From Kalmusia sp. IMI 367209 (lineage: Eukaryota > Ascomycota > Dothideomycetes > Pleosporales > Didymosphaeriaceae): a DNA stretch of 64,000 bases. The notes beneath the pieces were generated by a model. It was not told where the DNA came from. It worked only from the letters and a program-made list of their open reading frames with translations, and searched no databases. Position 1 is the stretch's first letter, and every line of letters starts with the position of its first letter. A program made the translations under genes and the position numbers. This document shows positions 55,070 through 64,000 of the stretch, one piece after another. The stretch lies in assembly GCA_027946365.1 (NCBI GenBank), contig JAPEUQ010000004.1, positions 2,232,001 to 2,296,000 on the forward strand, written 5' to 3'.

Positions 55070-55648
55070 TCGTGCACACCAACAGCTCCAGGTGCCTAGT
55101 TCCCATGCAGCGTATTACTCCAGTATGCACCTTACAGGGAACGGTTATATGGGAAGTCACGACAGCGCATCAGCTTTCTGGCACGCGTCCACGGTCCACC
55201 ATGACAGAACTCCGCTTCAGGCTCGATATACGACATATGTAAAGATAAATGCGAAGACGGGATCTAGTATCAACATATATCCCGCCACTGAGTACGATCC
55301 CGCTTACACCAGTTTGTTTGGTGCTAACTCAGTATTAAGACGTTTCGAATCGTAATTAGTGGCCTGAGTGGGTCTGATTGGAGGACCTCTCACCCCGGAT
55401 TTTGTCCCGCGTATAGATTAAGTGTCAACGTTTCGACAGCTCCAACATCAACCGAGCCGGAGAAAAGATTCATCGCTCAATATGAAAGGGGATGATCACC
55501 TCCAGGTCCCTCCAACGTGGTGCCGCCTCCTTAAGCCTAGCTGCAGCTAGCCGTTCCACATTTAAATAAGTATATATTCAATGCATACCCGCAAGTTATA
55601 CTCGCTCTCGTGAACAGCTGTTCATCGTCTACAGTCTGTCCAGGCAAG
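55070..55648. promoter_or_regulatory. Promoter region of the pectate lyase gene with TATA-like element
   Basis: AT-rich core tttaaataagtatatatt at about 55561-55578, roughly 70-85 bp before the ATG at 55649, fits a TATA box. The rest holds the 3' end of the Pex11 gene. No further gene. Confidence 0.4.
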
Positions 55649-56902
55649 ATGCAATTACTACCTCTATTATTCCTCATCCCCTCCGCCCTCGGCCTGGCCT
55701 TCCCCGGCGCCGAAGGCTTTGGGCGCAATGCCATAGGCGGACGCAAGGGCTCCGTCTACGTCGTCACCAATCTCAACGACAGCGGTACAGGCTCTCTTCG
55801 CGACGCCGTCTCAAAAACAGATCGCATCATCGTCTTCGCCGTCGGCGGCGTCATCAAGATCACTGACCGCATGGTCGTCTCAAAACGCATCACTATCCTC
55901 GGTCAAACTGCGCCTGGCGACGGAATCACTGTGTACGGCAACGGATGGAGCTTCAGCAATGCCGATGATGCCATTGTGAGGTACATCCGCATTCGCATGG
56001 GGAAGGGCGGTACGAGTGGGAAAGATGCCATCACCATTGCAGAGGGCAGTAACATGATCTTCGACCACGTGAGCGTGACCTGGGGCCGTGACGAAACCTT
56101 CAGCATCTCCGGTAGCGAAGTGGGCAACATCACGATCCAGAACAGCATTATCGGGCAAGGATTGGAGACACATTCGTGCGGTGGGCTCATCCAAACTGCG
56201 CTCGGCAACGGCATCTCTCTCTTCCGCAACCTCTACATCGACAACAAGACCCGGAATCCTAAGGTGAAAGGTACCAACGACTTCACCAACAACGTCGTAT
56301 ACAATTGGGGCGGTGGAGGCGGATATATCGCTGGGGACAGTGCGGGCGAGTCCAATGCAAACATCATCGGAAACTACTTCATCTCTGGTCCTAGCACGAG
56401 CGTGACGGCTTTCACACGCGGAAACAGCGAGTTCAAAGCGTACGTCGAGAAGAACTTCTACGATTCCGACAAGAACGGTGCGCTCAACGGCGCGGAACTC
56501 GGTGCTTCATCTTCCAACTACGGCGGCGTTGCCATTCAGACGTCGAAATTCAGTTTTCCGGCCCCGACTAAGATTCTGAGCGCCGCAGATGCTCTAACAT
56601 ACGTAAACAGCAAAGCAGGCGCGAGCCTAGTGCGCGATGCAGTCGACAAAGCACTCATTACCCAGGTAGAATCCTGGGGAAAGAGTGGTGCTACGATCAG
56701 CGACGAGGCTACCATGGGCGGCGTGGGTACTATCAATGGAGGTACCAAGCAGACCGACACGGATGGTGATGGGATTCCTGATGCGGCGGAGACGAAGCTG
56801 GGTTTCGACCCTAATAGCAACGATGCGATGGCAGATAAGGATGGCAACGGGTACACGAATATTGAGGATTGGGCGAATTCACTAGTCCCGAGTAGCTACT
56901 AG
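55649..56902 (+). CDS. Secreted pectate lyase (parallel beta-helix) with calcium-binding C-terminal repeat
   Basis: A single exon of 417 residues. Signal peptide MQLLPLLFLIPSALG, then LAFPGAEGFGRNAIGGRKGS, the start typical of a PL1-type pectate lyase group found in bacteria and fungi. Beta-helix blocks: TNLNDSGTGSLRDAV, VRYIRIRMGKGG, MIFDHVSVTWGRDETFSI and TNDFTNNVVYNWGGGGGYIA. The C-terminus carries thrombospondin-type-3-like calcium loops: DTDGDGIPDAAE at 370-381 and DKDGNGYTNIEDW at 396-408. The enzyme family cleaves pectate by beta-elimination in plant cell walls. The lack of introns and the bacterial-type C-terminal repeat are compatible with ancient transfer, but many fungal lyases are intronless too. 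Confidence 0.9.
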   Translation: MQLLPLLFLIPSALGLAFPGAEGFGRNAIGGRKGSVYVVTNLNDSGTGSLRDAVSKTDRIIVFAVGGVIKITDRMVVSKRITILGQTAPGDGITVYGNGWSFSNADDAIVRYIRIRMGKGGTSGKDAITIAEGSNMIFDHVSVTWGRDETFSISGSEVGNITIQNSIIGQGLETHSCGGLIQTALGNGISLFRNLYIDNKTRNPKVKGTNDFTNNVVYNWGGGGGYIAGDSAGESNANIIGNYFISGPSTSVTAFTRGNSEFKAYVEKNFYDSDKNGALNGAELGASSSNYGGVAIQTSKFSFPAPTKILSAADALTYVNSKAGASLVRDAVDKALITQVESWGKSGATISDEATMGGVGTINGGTKQTDTDGDGIPDAAETKLGFDPNSNDAMADKDGNGYTNIEDWANSLVPSSY

Positions 56903-57822
56903 GATAGTGGTAGCAGAAAGGCCATTTGAGAGTCCTGAGATTTTTGCCTGCTGTGAGGTTTGCGGTGATGATATTGTTCTTAAGTCAACGTACGCCTCTG
57001 TGCCAAGCTCTGGTCAAGTAATATTCAGCTGAAGAAGAGAAGAGAAACTGATGTCGTGTGTAGCCTTACGAAACGCAGCCGACATATGGATGTCAGCGCT
57101 ATCATGATTGATACGAAGCCCCAAGCCTGTTCTCAGGTTCTCTCGAAGAGTAACTTGACATAGGAGTGGTCTTTGGACTTTTGTCGAAGGATTGTGCACA
57201 CAGTACGCAGAGAGGTAGCACTCATAGAAGGGTAAATGAACTTCGCAAAGATGCTGTTTGATCCCAGCCGCAGGTTCATCGACGTTCCTCGTCCAGCCCT
57301 TATACAGATGCTTTGGCAGGTAAGAAAATCGGCCATGAAGACGAGTTTTGCGAGATTCCCAGGGATGTTAAGAATTTCCCCTGAACCCCGAGGTGCGGAG
57401 TCTAAAATCCTACATCGAATTTGAAGGCCGATGATCTTTTTACCTATTCACACCCGCATGACGATTTCTTTCGACACGATCAAACTAGAGATTTTGGAAA
57501 ACTCGATTATTGGCCATCTATGTGTAGTTACTGTTCTAAATCACTTGTTGCAATGTTCCCTAATGCCTACCATTCAAGCCTTGCTCTATAACACGCGACT
57601 CTGCCAATCATCGATTGAGCAGTTCCAGATATTATGCTCATAATCGACGGATTCGCGAAACGGGGTGCCCCCCTCACCTCGGTTGCACAGATCGGACATG
57701 AGATTTACAGAAAGCCACGCCTTTTGTCATTCGTACATTTCTCTGGTCTATATATGTACCCGTAAAGAAGCGCAAGATTAATATACAAGTATTTCGAAAC
57801 ATGTCATTCCACCCTTGTAGGC
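56903..57822. other. Intergenic between convergent genes
   Basis: 920 bp, AT-rich. No gene or repeat recognised. Confidence 0.4.
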
Positions 57823-60273
57823 TCAGAGACTAGATGCTTCAAGCCAGGACAACCACTCCCTCAAACGGCGGGTGTCAGATGGACTGCAGCGGTCTGAACC
57901 ATAAAATTTACGACGTGAAAATTCATCCCGAAGAAGTCTTACGAGGACCTCGCGATTGTCATAGTCGTTATTCAAGAGTACAAAGAGGCAGAACTTGGGG
58001 CACTCCGGCGGCACCCAATCTGGCCTCACGACCACTACCGCCTGACGCCAATCTGGCACTTCTCCTAGCATAGATTGCAGCATTTCTGTATTTCCCTCAT
58101 CTTCATCAACCGTAGAAATCCCTTCCACTTGATTTGGACGATCTGCAAATAGCAGATTATCATTGAGAAGGTCAATACACAACTTCATTATGGTCGGCCG
58201 TATGTCGAAAAATGTCCCCGGCGCCCAATCAATTGTACTGTCAGATACGAAAGGAAGAAGGCAGTAATTATTCAGCGCAGAGTATAAAGAATGCCTGCCG
58301 GAGAGAGAACGTAATTGTACAAAAGAAGACAGCAGCCGATTAAGCCGAACCGGTCGTTGCTGTCGAAGTTTGTCCACTAGTTCTCCATCCAGGCCATTTT
58401 TTTTTTGTTGATAATAATCCTCGGGCCAAATGATACATTCAATCTGTCGTACAATTTGCCAATCATTCGGTCGGCAGTACGTGTGGTAGAATAGGGATAC
58501 AGTAATGGTTCCATTGGCGTTGTCGGCTACCGGGGTCTTTGATGTCCAGTAGCGTGCCAGCTCATAGAGATCCCTAGACTGAAGCAATATGGCACTTTTC
58601 AGCAGGTCGAGCAATTTTAATTTAGATCCTAGATGGTGTGCTGAAGCTCGTCTATGGAAGAACTGTTCCATGTCATGAATGTATCGGATTCTGAAAGAAT
58701 AAACGACAATGTTGGCGTGTCGAATGGTGGCAAAGTTGAAAAGTTGCTCCGAGGAACTGTGCGCAGTGGCCCATCTAAAGAAAGGGTGGTCTGTGGTGAT
58801 TTGGTGGCTTGGTGAGATAGGTGGAGTGCTACCTAGCCCTTGATTATGGGCTGGAGACCGTTCCGGGGAAGCATTACTCGAGGTTATTGGATTCATCTCT
58901 TCTATTGTTTCGATGATATCCGACATAATTGTATCCGGAGTCTCTGTGCGGTATGATGTATCAAAGTGATTGGTCATGTAAGAGCCTCGTCTGATACTAG
59001 GCAATGACCTTGACTGCCTTCGCTGCACTTCTCCGATGAGACATTCTTTGATCTGAGGACGAAGGATGTCCCGGGCCCAAGTCCAGATATAATCAACTAT
59101 CTGCAGTAGTTGTAACGCGCCATCCTCAGATTCAACTGTGCCATGCCATAGGTCATAGATATTCTACGTTAGACCATCAGAGCTGAGACTAATCGGCCGG
59201 TTCGTTGAGCGACTTACTATTTTTTCTTTTTGATCCATATTGGGAGAGACGGACATTGTTCTGCTTGGGAGTACACCAGCATACAATCGCCACTCTTCTC
59301 CTTGATATGCAAAGAACCATACCAATGGGGGCTCGTAGCGTGATTCCAAAGACTTGTTTCTCAATTCATCTTGGACATGGAGAAGTCGACGAATTGGGAA
59401 TGCTGTCTGTCGTTCTATCGACCTGAATCCTGGAGCCTGTCGTTCTTTCTTTGCCTCGACTACAAGGAATGGGTATGTCATTTCTAATCCCTTCAGCGGT
59501 GTGTGTTCCAAATTCCATTGAGATCTTTTCAGGCAATCGCGCATTCCCTGAGTGATGTTCAGTCCTATTACACGGTCTGGTTTCATAGGAATGTCGAATC
59601 GCTTGAGATAGCCATCGTGTTCATTAGTGTCGGAATGCTCAATTACTTTATCAGTCACACTCTTGAACACATGCTGGATCTCATCATCACTTGGAAGTCA
59701 GTAAAGGCGTAAAAGAAATATGAAGGTGACACGGGTCCTCACTGGTCGACGACGCTTTTCCCTAATCCTCGGCATTCGCATCGCTTCCTTGATCTTCTTT
59801 TGAGTTTCAAAGCTTCCTTTGTACCACAGCCATACGGTACAGCGACATGGTCTGGTAGATGTTGTTCATCTCCACAAAAGGGACTAGTCTGTTGTTATTT
59901 GATTTACACATGCTAGAAGCATACCCGTTTTGACGAACCAGATTACTTGTTCTCCGAAAATCTTGATCACATTCGGTTCTACCAGGTCCCGCCATGTTGA
60001 CTCGTTATTGCTTAGATCTTGGCGCAAGCTGTACGCGTTCTCACGTAATCTGACAACGCGCCTCTGCTGCTTAGCTTTTCGCTGGGCATCTATATCCGTC
60101 CTCTTCATATAGTCGTCGTATCTAACACTCCAGATGTCGCGAATAGCCTTGAAATGATGGCTGTAGAGCGGAGGCCAGCTATTGGGGGAAACAGGACCCT
60201 CGAACTTGATAGAGAAGCTTTCCATGAGCTCCTTCAGACCGCCTTTGGACAACTTCTCTTTTTGGGGCGGCAT
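57823..60273 (-). CDS. PD-(D/E)XK nuclease-like protein, fungal accessory type
   Basis: Exons 60273-59935, 59888-59743, 59689-59218 and 59163-57823 give 765 residues. The first intron (46 nt, donor gtcaaa) is the least certain. The nuclease core is in exon 3: KPDRVIGLN with Asp200, then TYPFLVVEAKKE with Glu240-Ala-Lys242, the D...ExK pattern of the PD-(D/E)XK superfamily. A preceding helix (HVFKSVTDKVIEHSD) fits motif I. A Cys-containing stretch (PFCGDE, GCG, KRCECRG) in exon 2 may bind metal. The C-terminal 450 residues have no recognised fold. Such proteins are common in variable regions of ascomycete genomes and their role is unknown. Confidence 0.75.
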
Positions 60274-60619
60274 GCTTTTTTGGATCGAGATACAAGTGAA
60301 AATATGTTGCCTAGAGGTGATGCAAAACCTTAAATGTTTATGCGCGTGATGTTAACACTGACGTGTGGATGAACAGGAGGTGGGGCGAAGCGCCTGCTGC
60401 TCTGTTTCAATAAAGCGATGGCTGGCTCCCACTGTAGGCTGCAACGTCTTGTGTGCCAGGAATCCATGCACCACGCGAGCGCCTAGCCAGTGGCTGCGCA
60501 CTTGTCGGCTTGCACCACGCGTGCGATAAATATGTGGATATCAGTACGTACATAGTATGGCATCTCGCAAATGTTTCGGTTCAATTATTCGCATAATTCG
60601 GGCGCCATTATAATTGACT
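60274..60619. other. Spacer between two same-strand accessory genes
   Basis: 346 bp holding the promoter of the nuclease-like gene and the 3' end of the coiled-coil gene. No distinct element. Confidence 0.4.
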
Positions 60620-62633
60620 TTATACATATACCACGGACTTCGCTACAATACTTTGCTGCCCATTAACATGATCGCCCACTTTTCTAAACCCATTGTGATC
60701 GACCATTTGACGATCGTTTGAATACACACGAAGGCCTGGCGTCACTGGAAGTACTACTCTGGGGCTTTCAGTCTGATTGTACTGGACGATCTCCTGCCTT
60801 CTAGGCCTTGCTGTTTCCATTATGTCAACGTCAAAGTCTGAACCCGGAGCTGGCCAAATACATTCGAACATATCTTTAGTTGTCATAAGTAGGACTTTGA
60901 GATCGAGCGCAATCGTAAATATACCCTCCAATCTCCACCTGAGCTTCTCTGTGCATTCCGCCTTCTCTTTCTCCGCGATAAAAGGAGCCAATATCTCCAA
61001 ATGTCGCTCGGCGAGGGCTTTAGCTTTTCGAGGAAGCACATTGTTCTGGAATTGCTCACTCCTTATAACTGATCGATGAGAAGCAAAATCAAGGCTACGT
61101 AGAACGTTCTTGTCACCTATAGATGTTTTAGCTCCGTATATGGCAAATTTGCAGGGATCGACGTACAGGCTGCAGCAATGTGATTTCGATACTCGTCTAA
61201 AAGTGAAGTGCTCATCATCTGGATACACTTGATCTCTTGGCGAAAGACTTTTTCGCACACCGCGGCGCCTATCAGAGCTTGTATAAACCGCTGAGGAGGA
61301 ATATTGGGATCTATGAGATCGCTTATTCGGTGAACGGGGCCGTGTACATTGCGGCCGAGGGCCGGATTCGCCAGTTCTACCAAACCAGAGCTCCATTCGA
61401 TTGTCATTCCTTCTTCATTGGGATATTCAAGGCCCGAAGTTAGGTCAATTGCCGCAATTCGTTTTGCCAATATCGATGCCTTTGACCGTATCTCTCCTAG
61501 TGTCTCGGCGTTCAGCTCTCCAGACTCCAAATCGAGGTAAGGTTGCAAAAATGCTTGCCTGCTAACCTGGCTTTCTAAATCCGCAATTCTGGCATTCTTT
61601 CTTTTTATTTCAGCCTCAAAGCTAAAAGAGACACTATAAGTCTTAGCAGTAAGCGCCTCTTTCTCGCGACTCTCCCGCTTTAGCTGCTCAATGTCTATCT
61701 CGGCCTGCTCCCACTTCTGTCTGAAGTATGATAGCTCGTGCATAAGATCCTCATGTTCCTGAATATCTAGCATAATTCCAGGTACCGGCTGTAGAGGCTT
61801 TAGAACTTCTCGGACGGTTGTATGAGTGTAATCGAATCGGGAGGTATCGGGAGTCAATAGGGTGTTAGCTGCCAGCTCGCTGCTGGAGGACCGGTGTGAA
61901 TCCTCCTCCATAGAATCGCGAACTTCAGTCCGCTCTAGAAGCGGGTCGATATGAGGTCGAGTGATTGTTGACCCTTCCTGTTTTATAGGAGTTATAACAA
62001 CGGAAGGCGATATTCTAGAGATTCGCTTGGGGTTATTCATTCGCGTGTGCAAAGTCTAGTGCAGTGTCAGACATGCTGCTTCCAAAGATTCTGAATTTAA
62101 TAAGACTGGTACCATACATTGCAAGGAGTGACAGTCCTAGATTGCGTCCGGTTTCCTGGCGTCCTAGAGAGTTTTCTGCGTCGTTTGTGTACACGCTGGG
62201 CGGGCGGCGTTGGTGGTACAGTAAGCTTTGACGGAGTGGGATGTTTGGAGGAAGATCTCTTTGTCCTTGGTATCCACGCATAGAGCTGCTCGTATCTGTC
62301 TTTAATGCGTTCCCGGGCTGAATCATCGAGAGCCCGCATTTCTGAACTTCCCCGGCGAAAGACAATCGAGAAATTAGTTTTATAAAATTCGTTCATATCA
62401 CCTTTTCTGTACAAATTGAACAACATCTTCTTAACCTGACCAGGAACGTATTTTCCATCTATCTTCTTGCTTAATTGCAATATGATTTCCGCTTCCTCTT
62501 CCTTGCGCTGGTCTTCTGTAAGAAGGCACGAGGACCCTTGTTGCCAGGCGACGAGTAAGTCGAGCTGCGCTAACAACTCAATCACATCGTCTTCTGGCCA
62601 AATGATATCTTTTCTTTTGCTTTTGCTCGGCAT
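60620..62633 (-). CDS. Coiled-coil protein of unknown function, basic N-terminal region
   Basis: Exons 62633-62118, 62055-61167 and 61116-60620 give 633 residues; both introns (62 and 50 nt) join in phase. The N-terminal 100 residues (IIWPEDDVIELLAQLDLLVA, KIDGKYVPGQVKKMLFNLYR) look like a helical, possibly DNA-binding, module. A basic nuclear-type signal (RVHKRRRKLSR) follows. A coiled coil covers about residues 273-337 (EDLMHELSYFRQKWEQAEID). The rest is helical. No named family was recognised. It sits upstream of the nuclease-like gene on the same strand and head-to-head with an Hsp70-like gene, so the three may travel together. Confidence 0.72.
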
Positions 62634-63243
62634 TTTGGAGCGACAACGAGGATGATGGGAACGATGGAAAGCTACGGAGAAGGGAAGGAAAGAAGATGCG
62701 ATAGTTGCTCACGACTGACGCCCAACAGACATGGGAGTTGGCTATGAACATTTCACCCTTTGGCAGATTATGAAGGTGGCGCAGTTGGGGGCTGATGCCT
62801 GAGCGGCCGATATTGCATAGGGGTGAAACGCTTCTGCCACTTGCACTAGTCACAAAACATACTCACCGACCATATATTGTGACGCATCCTCAAGTGGCGC
62901 AGCGAGCGAGCACGTAAATTCAATAGTGGCATGGTAGCGTTTGAGTTGACTGGCTGAGGCTGCATGATGTGACATGCAGGGGTAGGCCACAAGTTGTTAC
63001 TGTGCCGCAATGATGCATGGGCGCTTCGAGAGACCACCTATAACCTTTACATCTCGTGATTACGCAGGCTATGCCGAGGAACATCCGCGGAGCCTTGCGG
63101 TGCGTTCTAAAGAAAGAACTTCACCCAGAGGGCTCTTTACAGATACGACCGGACGTCACCTGCCGTGAAAGACTGAGCGCATTCTCTACACCCTCACAAA
63201 GTAGACACCGAAAATTCAAGCACCCGCATTCAGCGCGCCCCCC
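62634..63243. promoter_or_regulatory. Divergent region between coiled-coil and Hsp70-like genes
   Basis: 610 bp between outward-facing ATGs. The minus-strand part near 62640-62700 is a pyrimidine-rich leader for the coiled-coil gene. No gene inside is supported. Confidence 0.35.
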
Positions 63244-64000
63244 ATGCAGGAGTTCGATCCCGGTCCGATCTTGGATGAAACACAAAACCATGGGGACGAT
63301 AATATCGACATGATGGAATTAGACGGTTTAGATGAGGATCAAAGACCAAGTAATGTCGATAGATTACTGATCTCAGTGGACTTTGGAACAACATTCTCAT
63401 GCGTCGCTTATACTCGTGTGCGGAAAGGGGTTCGGCCCGGCGGAATGAACATCTCACAGGTCAAGTGTATCAACAAATTCAAAGACTATAAGCCAAGAGG
63501 CGAGATGGCACAAATACGAGAAGATGTCCCGACCGAATTGTGGTACAACCCCGACCCGGATAACCAAGAGGCGGCCCTCGAGAATGATCCAGCTGTTTTT
63601 GAAGACTATTCGACCAGTAATGCGGCTCAATGGAAGAGCGTGTACCCTTCATCTGACGAGGACGAGCCGGAGAAGCCACGTGAGGTCCGTTCACGACAAA
63701 GAACCCAGGACGATCAATCAAAATCCTCGCGCCCGAGATGCTGGGGTTTCGGCGTTCAGAATCAGCTGAAGAGAATCGATATTGCGAAGCAGGAAGAAGG
63801 CCGCGTCTCGAGGTTTAAGCTTCTACTCGACAATAGTGAACCCACCGGGGAAGTTCGGCGTGGACTCCAGCCCATTCTAAGATCCTTAAAGAGAAATGAA
63901 CACATTCAAGATAACAATGACGTTTACACACATTACCTCACGCATTTACTCGAAAACGCTAGAGAGCAACTTGAAGAAAAAGGAGAACTGGAAGATGATC
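63244..64000 (+). CDS. Hsp70-like ATPase, N-terminal part, cut by the window edge
   Basis: Open from ATG 63244 to the window end (252 codons) with no stop. An acidic N-terminal extension (DDNIDMMELDGLDEDQ) precedes the actin/Hsp70 phosphate-1 loop LISVDFGTTFSCVAYTR at about 43-59. Later blocks TELWYNPD and RCWGFGVQ are typical of the divergent, non-chaperone Hsp70-like proteins that are greatly expanded in filamentous ascomycetes. These lack a standard substrate-binding domain and their function is largely unknown. The nucleotide-binding half is incomplete here. Confidence 0.85.
   Translation, partial: MQEFDPGPILDETQNHGDDNIDMMELDGLDEDQRPSNVDRLLISVDFGTTFSCVAYTRVRKGVRPGGMNISQVKCINKFKDYKPRGEMAQIREDVPTELWYNPDPDNQEAALENDPAVFEDYSTSNAAQWKSVYPSSDEDEPEKPREVRSRQRTQDDQSKSSRPRCWGFGVQNQLKRIDIAKQEEGRVSRFKLLLDNSEPTGEVRRGLQPILRSLKRNEHIQDNNDVYTHYLTHLLENAREQLEEKGELEDD

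Noticed and set aside
63230..63270. Sequence gttcgatccc resembling a tRNA T-loop
   Set aside because: It encodes QEFDPGPIL at the start of the Hsp70-like gene, and no cloverleaf can be drawn around it.
1..64000. tRNA, rRNA, CRISPR arrays and complete transposons
   Set aside because: No cloverleaf, rRNA-like stretch, repeat-spacer array or transposase gene was seen on reading both strands; CRISPR is not expected in a fungal nuclear genome.

Overview
The window is nuclear DNA from a filamentous ascomycete (Pezizomycotina, most likely a plant-associated Dothideomycete). Gene density is about one per 2 kb. Introns are short (mostly 47-65 nt), GT-AG, often with a CTAAC/CTGAC-like branch site. The gene set is fungal: a HET-domain protein, a Zn2Cys6 regulator, a NIS1-like effector, a septation-initiation Cdc14, a fungal PAP2 protein and Pex11. 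The genus cannot be told from sequence alone. Exon boundaries were worked out by reading splice sites and protein continuity by eye, so all are predictions.

Layout. 0-5.3 kb: the truncated start of a small secreted protein, a secreted S28 serine peptidase and a NIS1-like effector (the last two tail-to-tail). 6.5-9.5 kb: a divergent 6-phosphogluconate-dehydrogenase paralogue and the exon-junction protein Y14, head-to-head. 10.2-14.7 kb: a large CVNH-HET-ankyrin protein and a RING/membrane protein. 14.7-26.1 kb is accessory-like and gene-poor: an SDR, a small cysteine-containing secreted protein, a secreted DUF1996 protein, a decayed NLR (STAND) N-terminus, an orphan gene and a degenerate kinase-like gene. 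27.5-56.9 kb is mostly a conserved core: PAP2/Aur1-like, Cdc14, GEP4, SmD3, Irc6/p34, a methyltransferase, a Zn2Cys6 factor, MPP-alpha, Dma1-type FHA-RING E3, a bestrophin-like channel, an alpha/beta hydrolase, Pex11 and a secreted pectate lyase. 57.8-64 kb is accessory again: a PD-(D/E)XK nuclease-like protein, a coiled-coil protein and the start of an Hsp70-like ATPase.

Common threads. Secreted plant-interaction proteins (S28 peptidase, NIS1-like, DUF1996, pectate lyase, small secreted proteins) are scattered through the window. Self/non-self or stress-type families (HET, NLR relic, kinase-like, Hsp70-like, nuclease-like) sit in the gene-poor stretches.

The two results most worth following are (i) a HET domain split by an ankyrin-repeat insertion and preceded by a cyanovirin-N lectin domain, and (ii) five single-base frameshifts, all in homopolymer runs, in four otherwise intact genes. 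The second suggests either assembly error or recent gene inactivation and must be settled before any of these genes is called broken.
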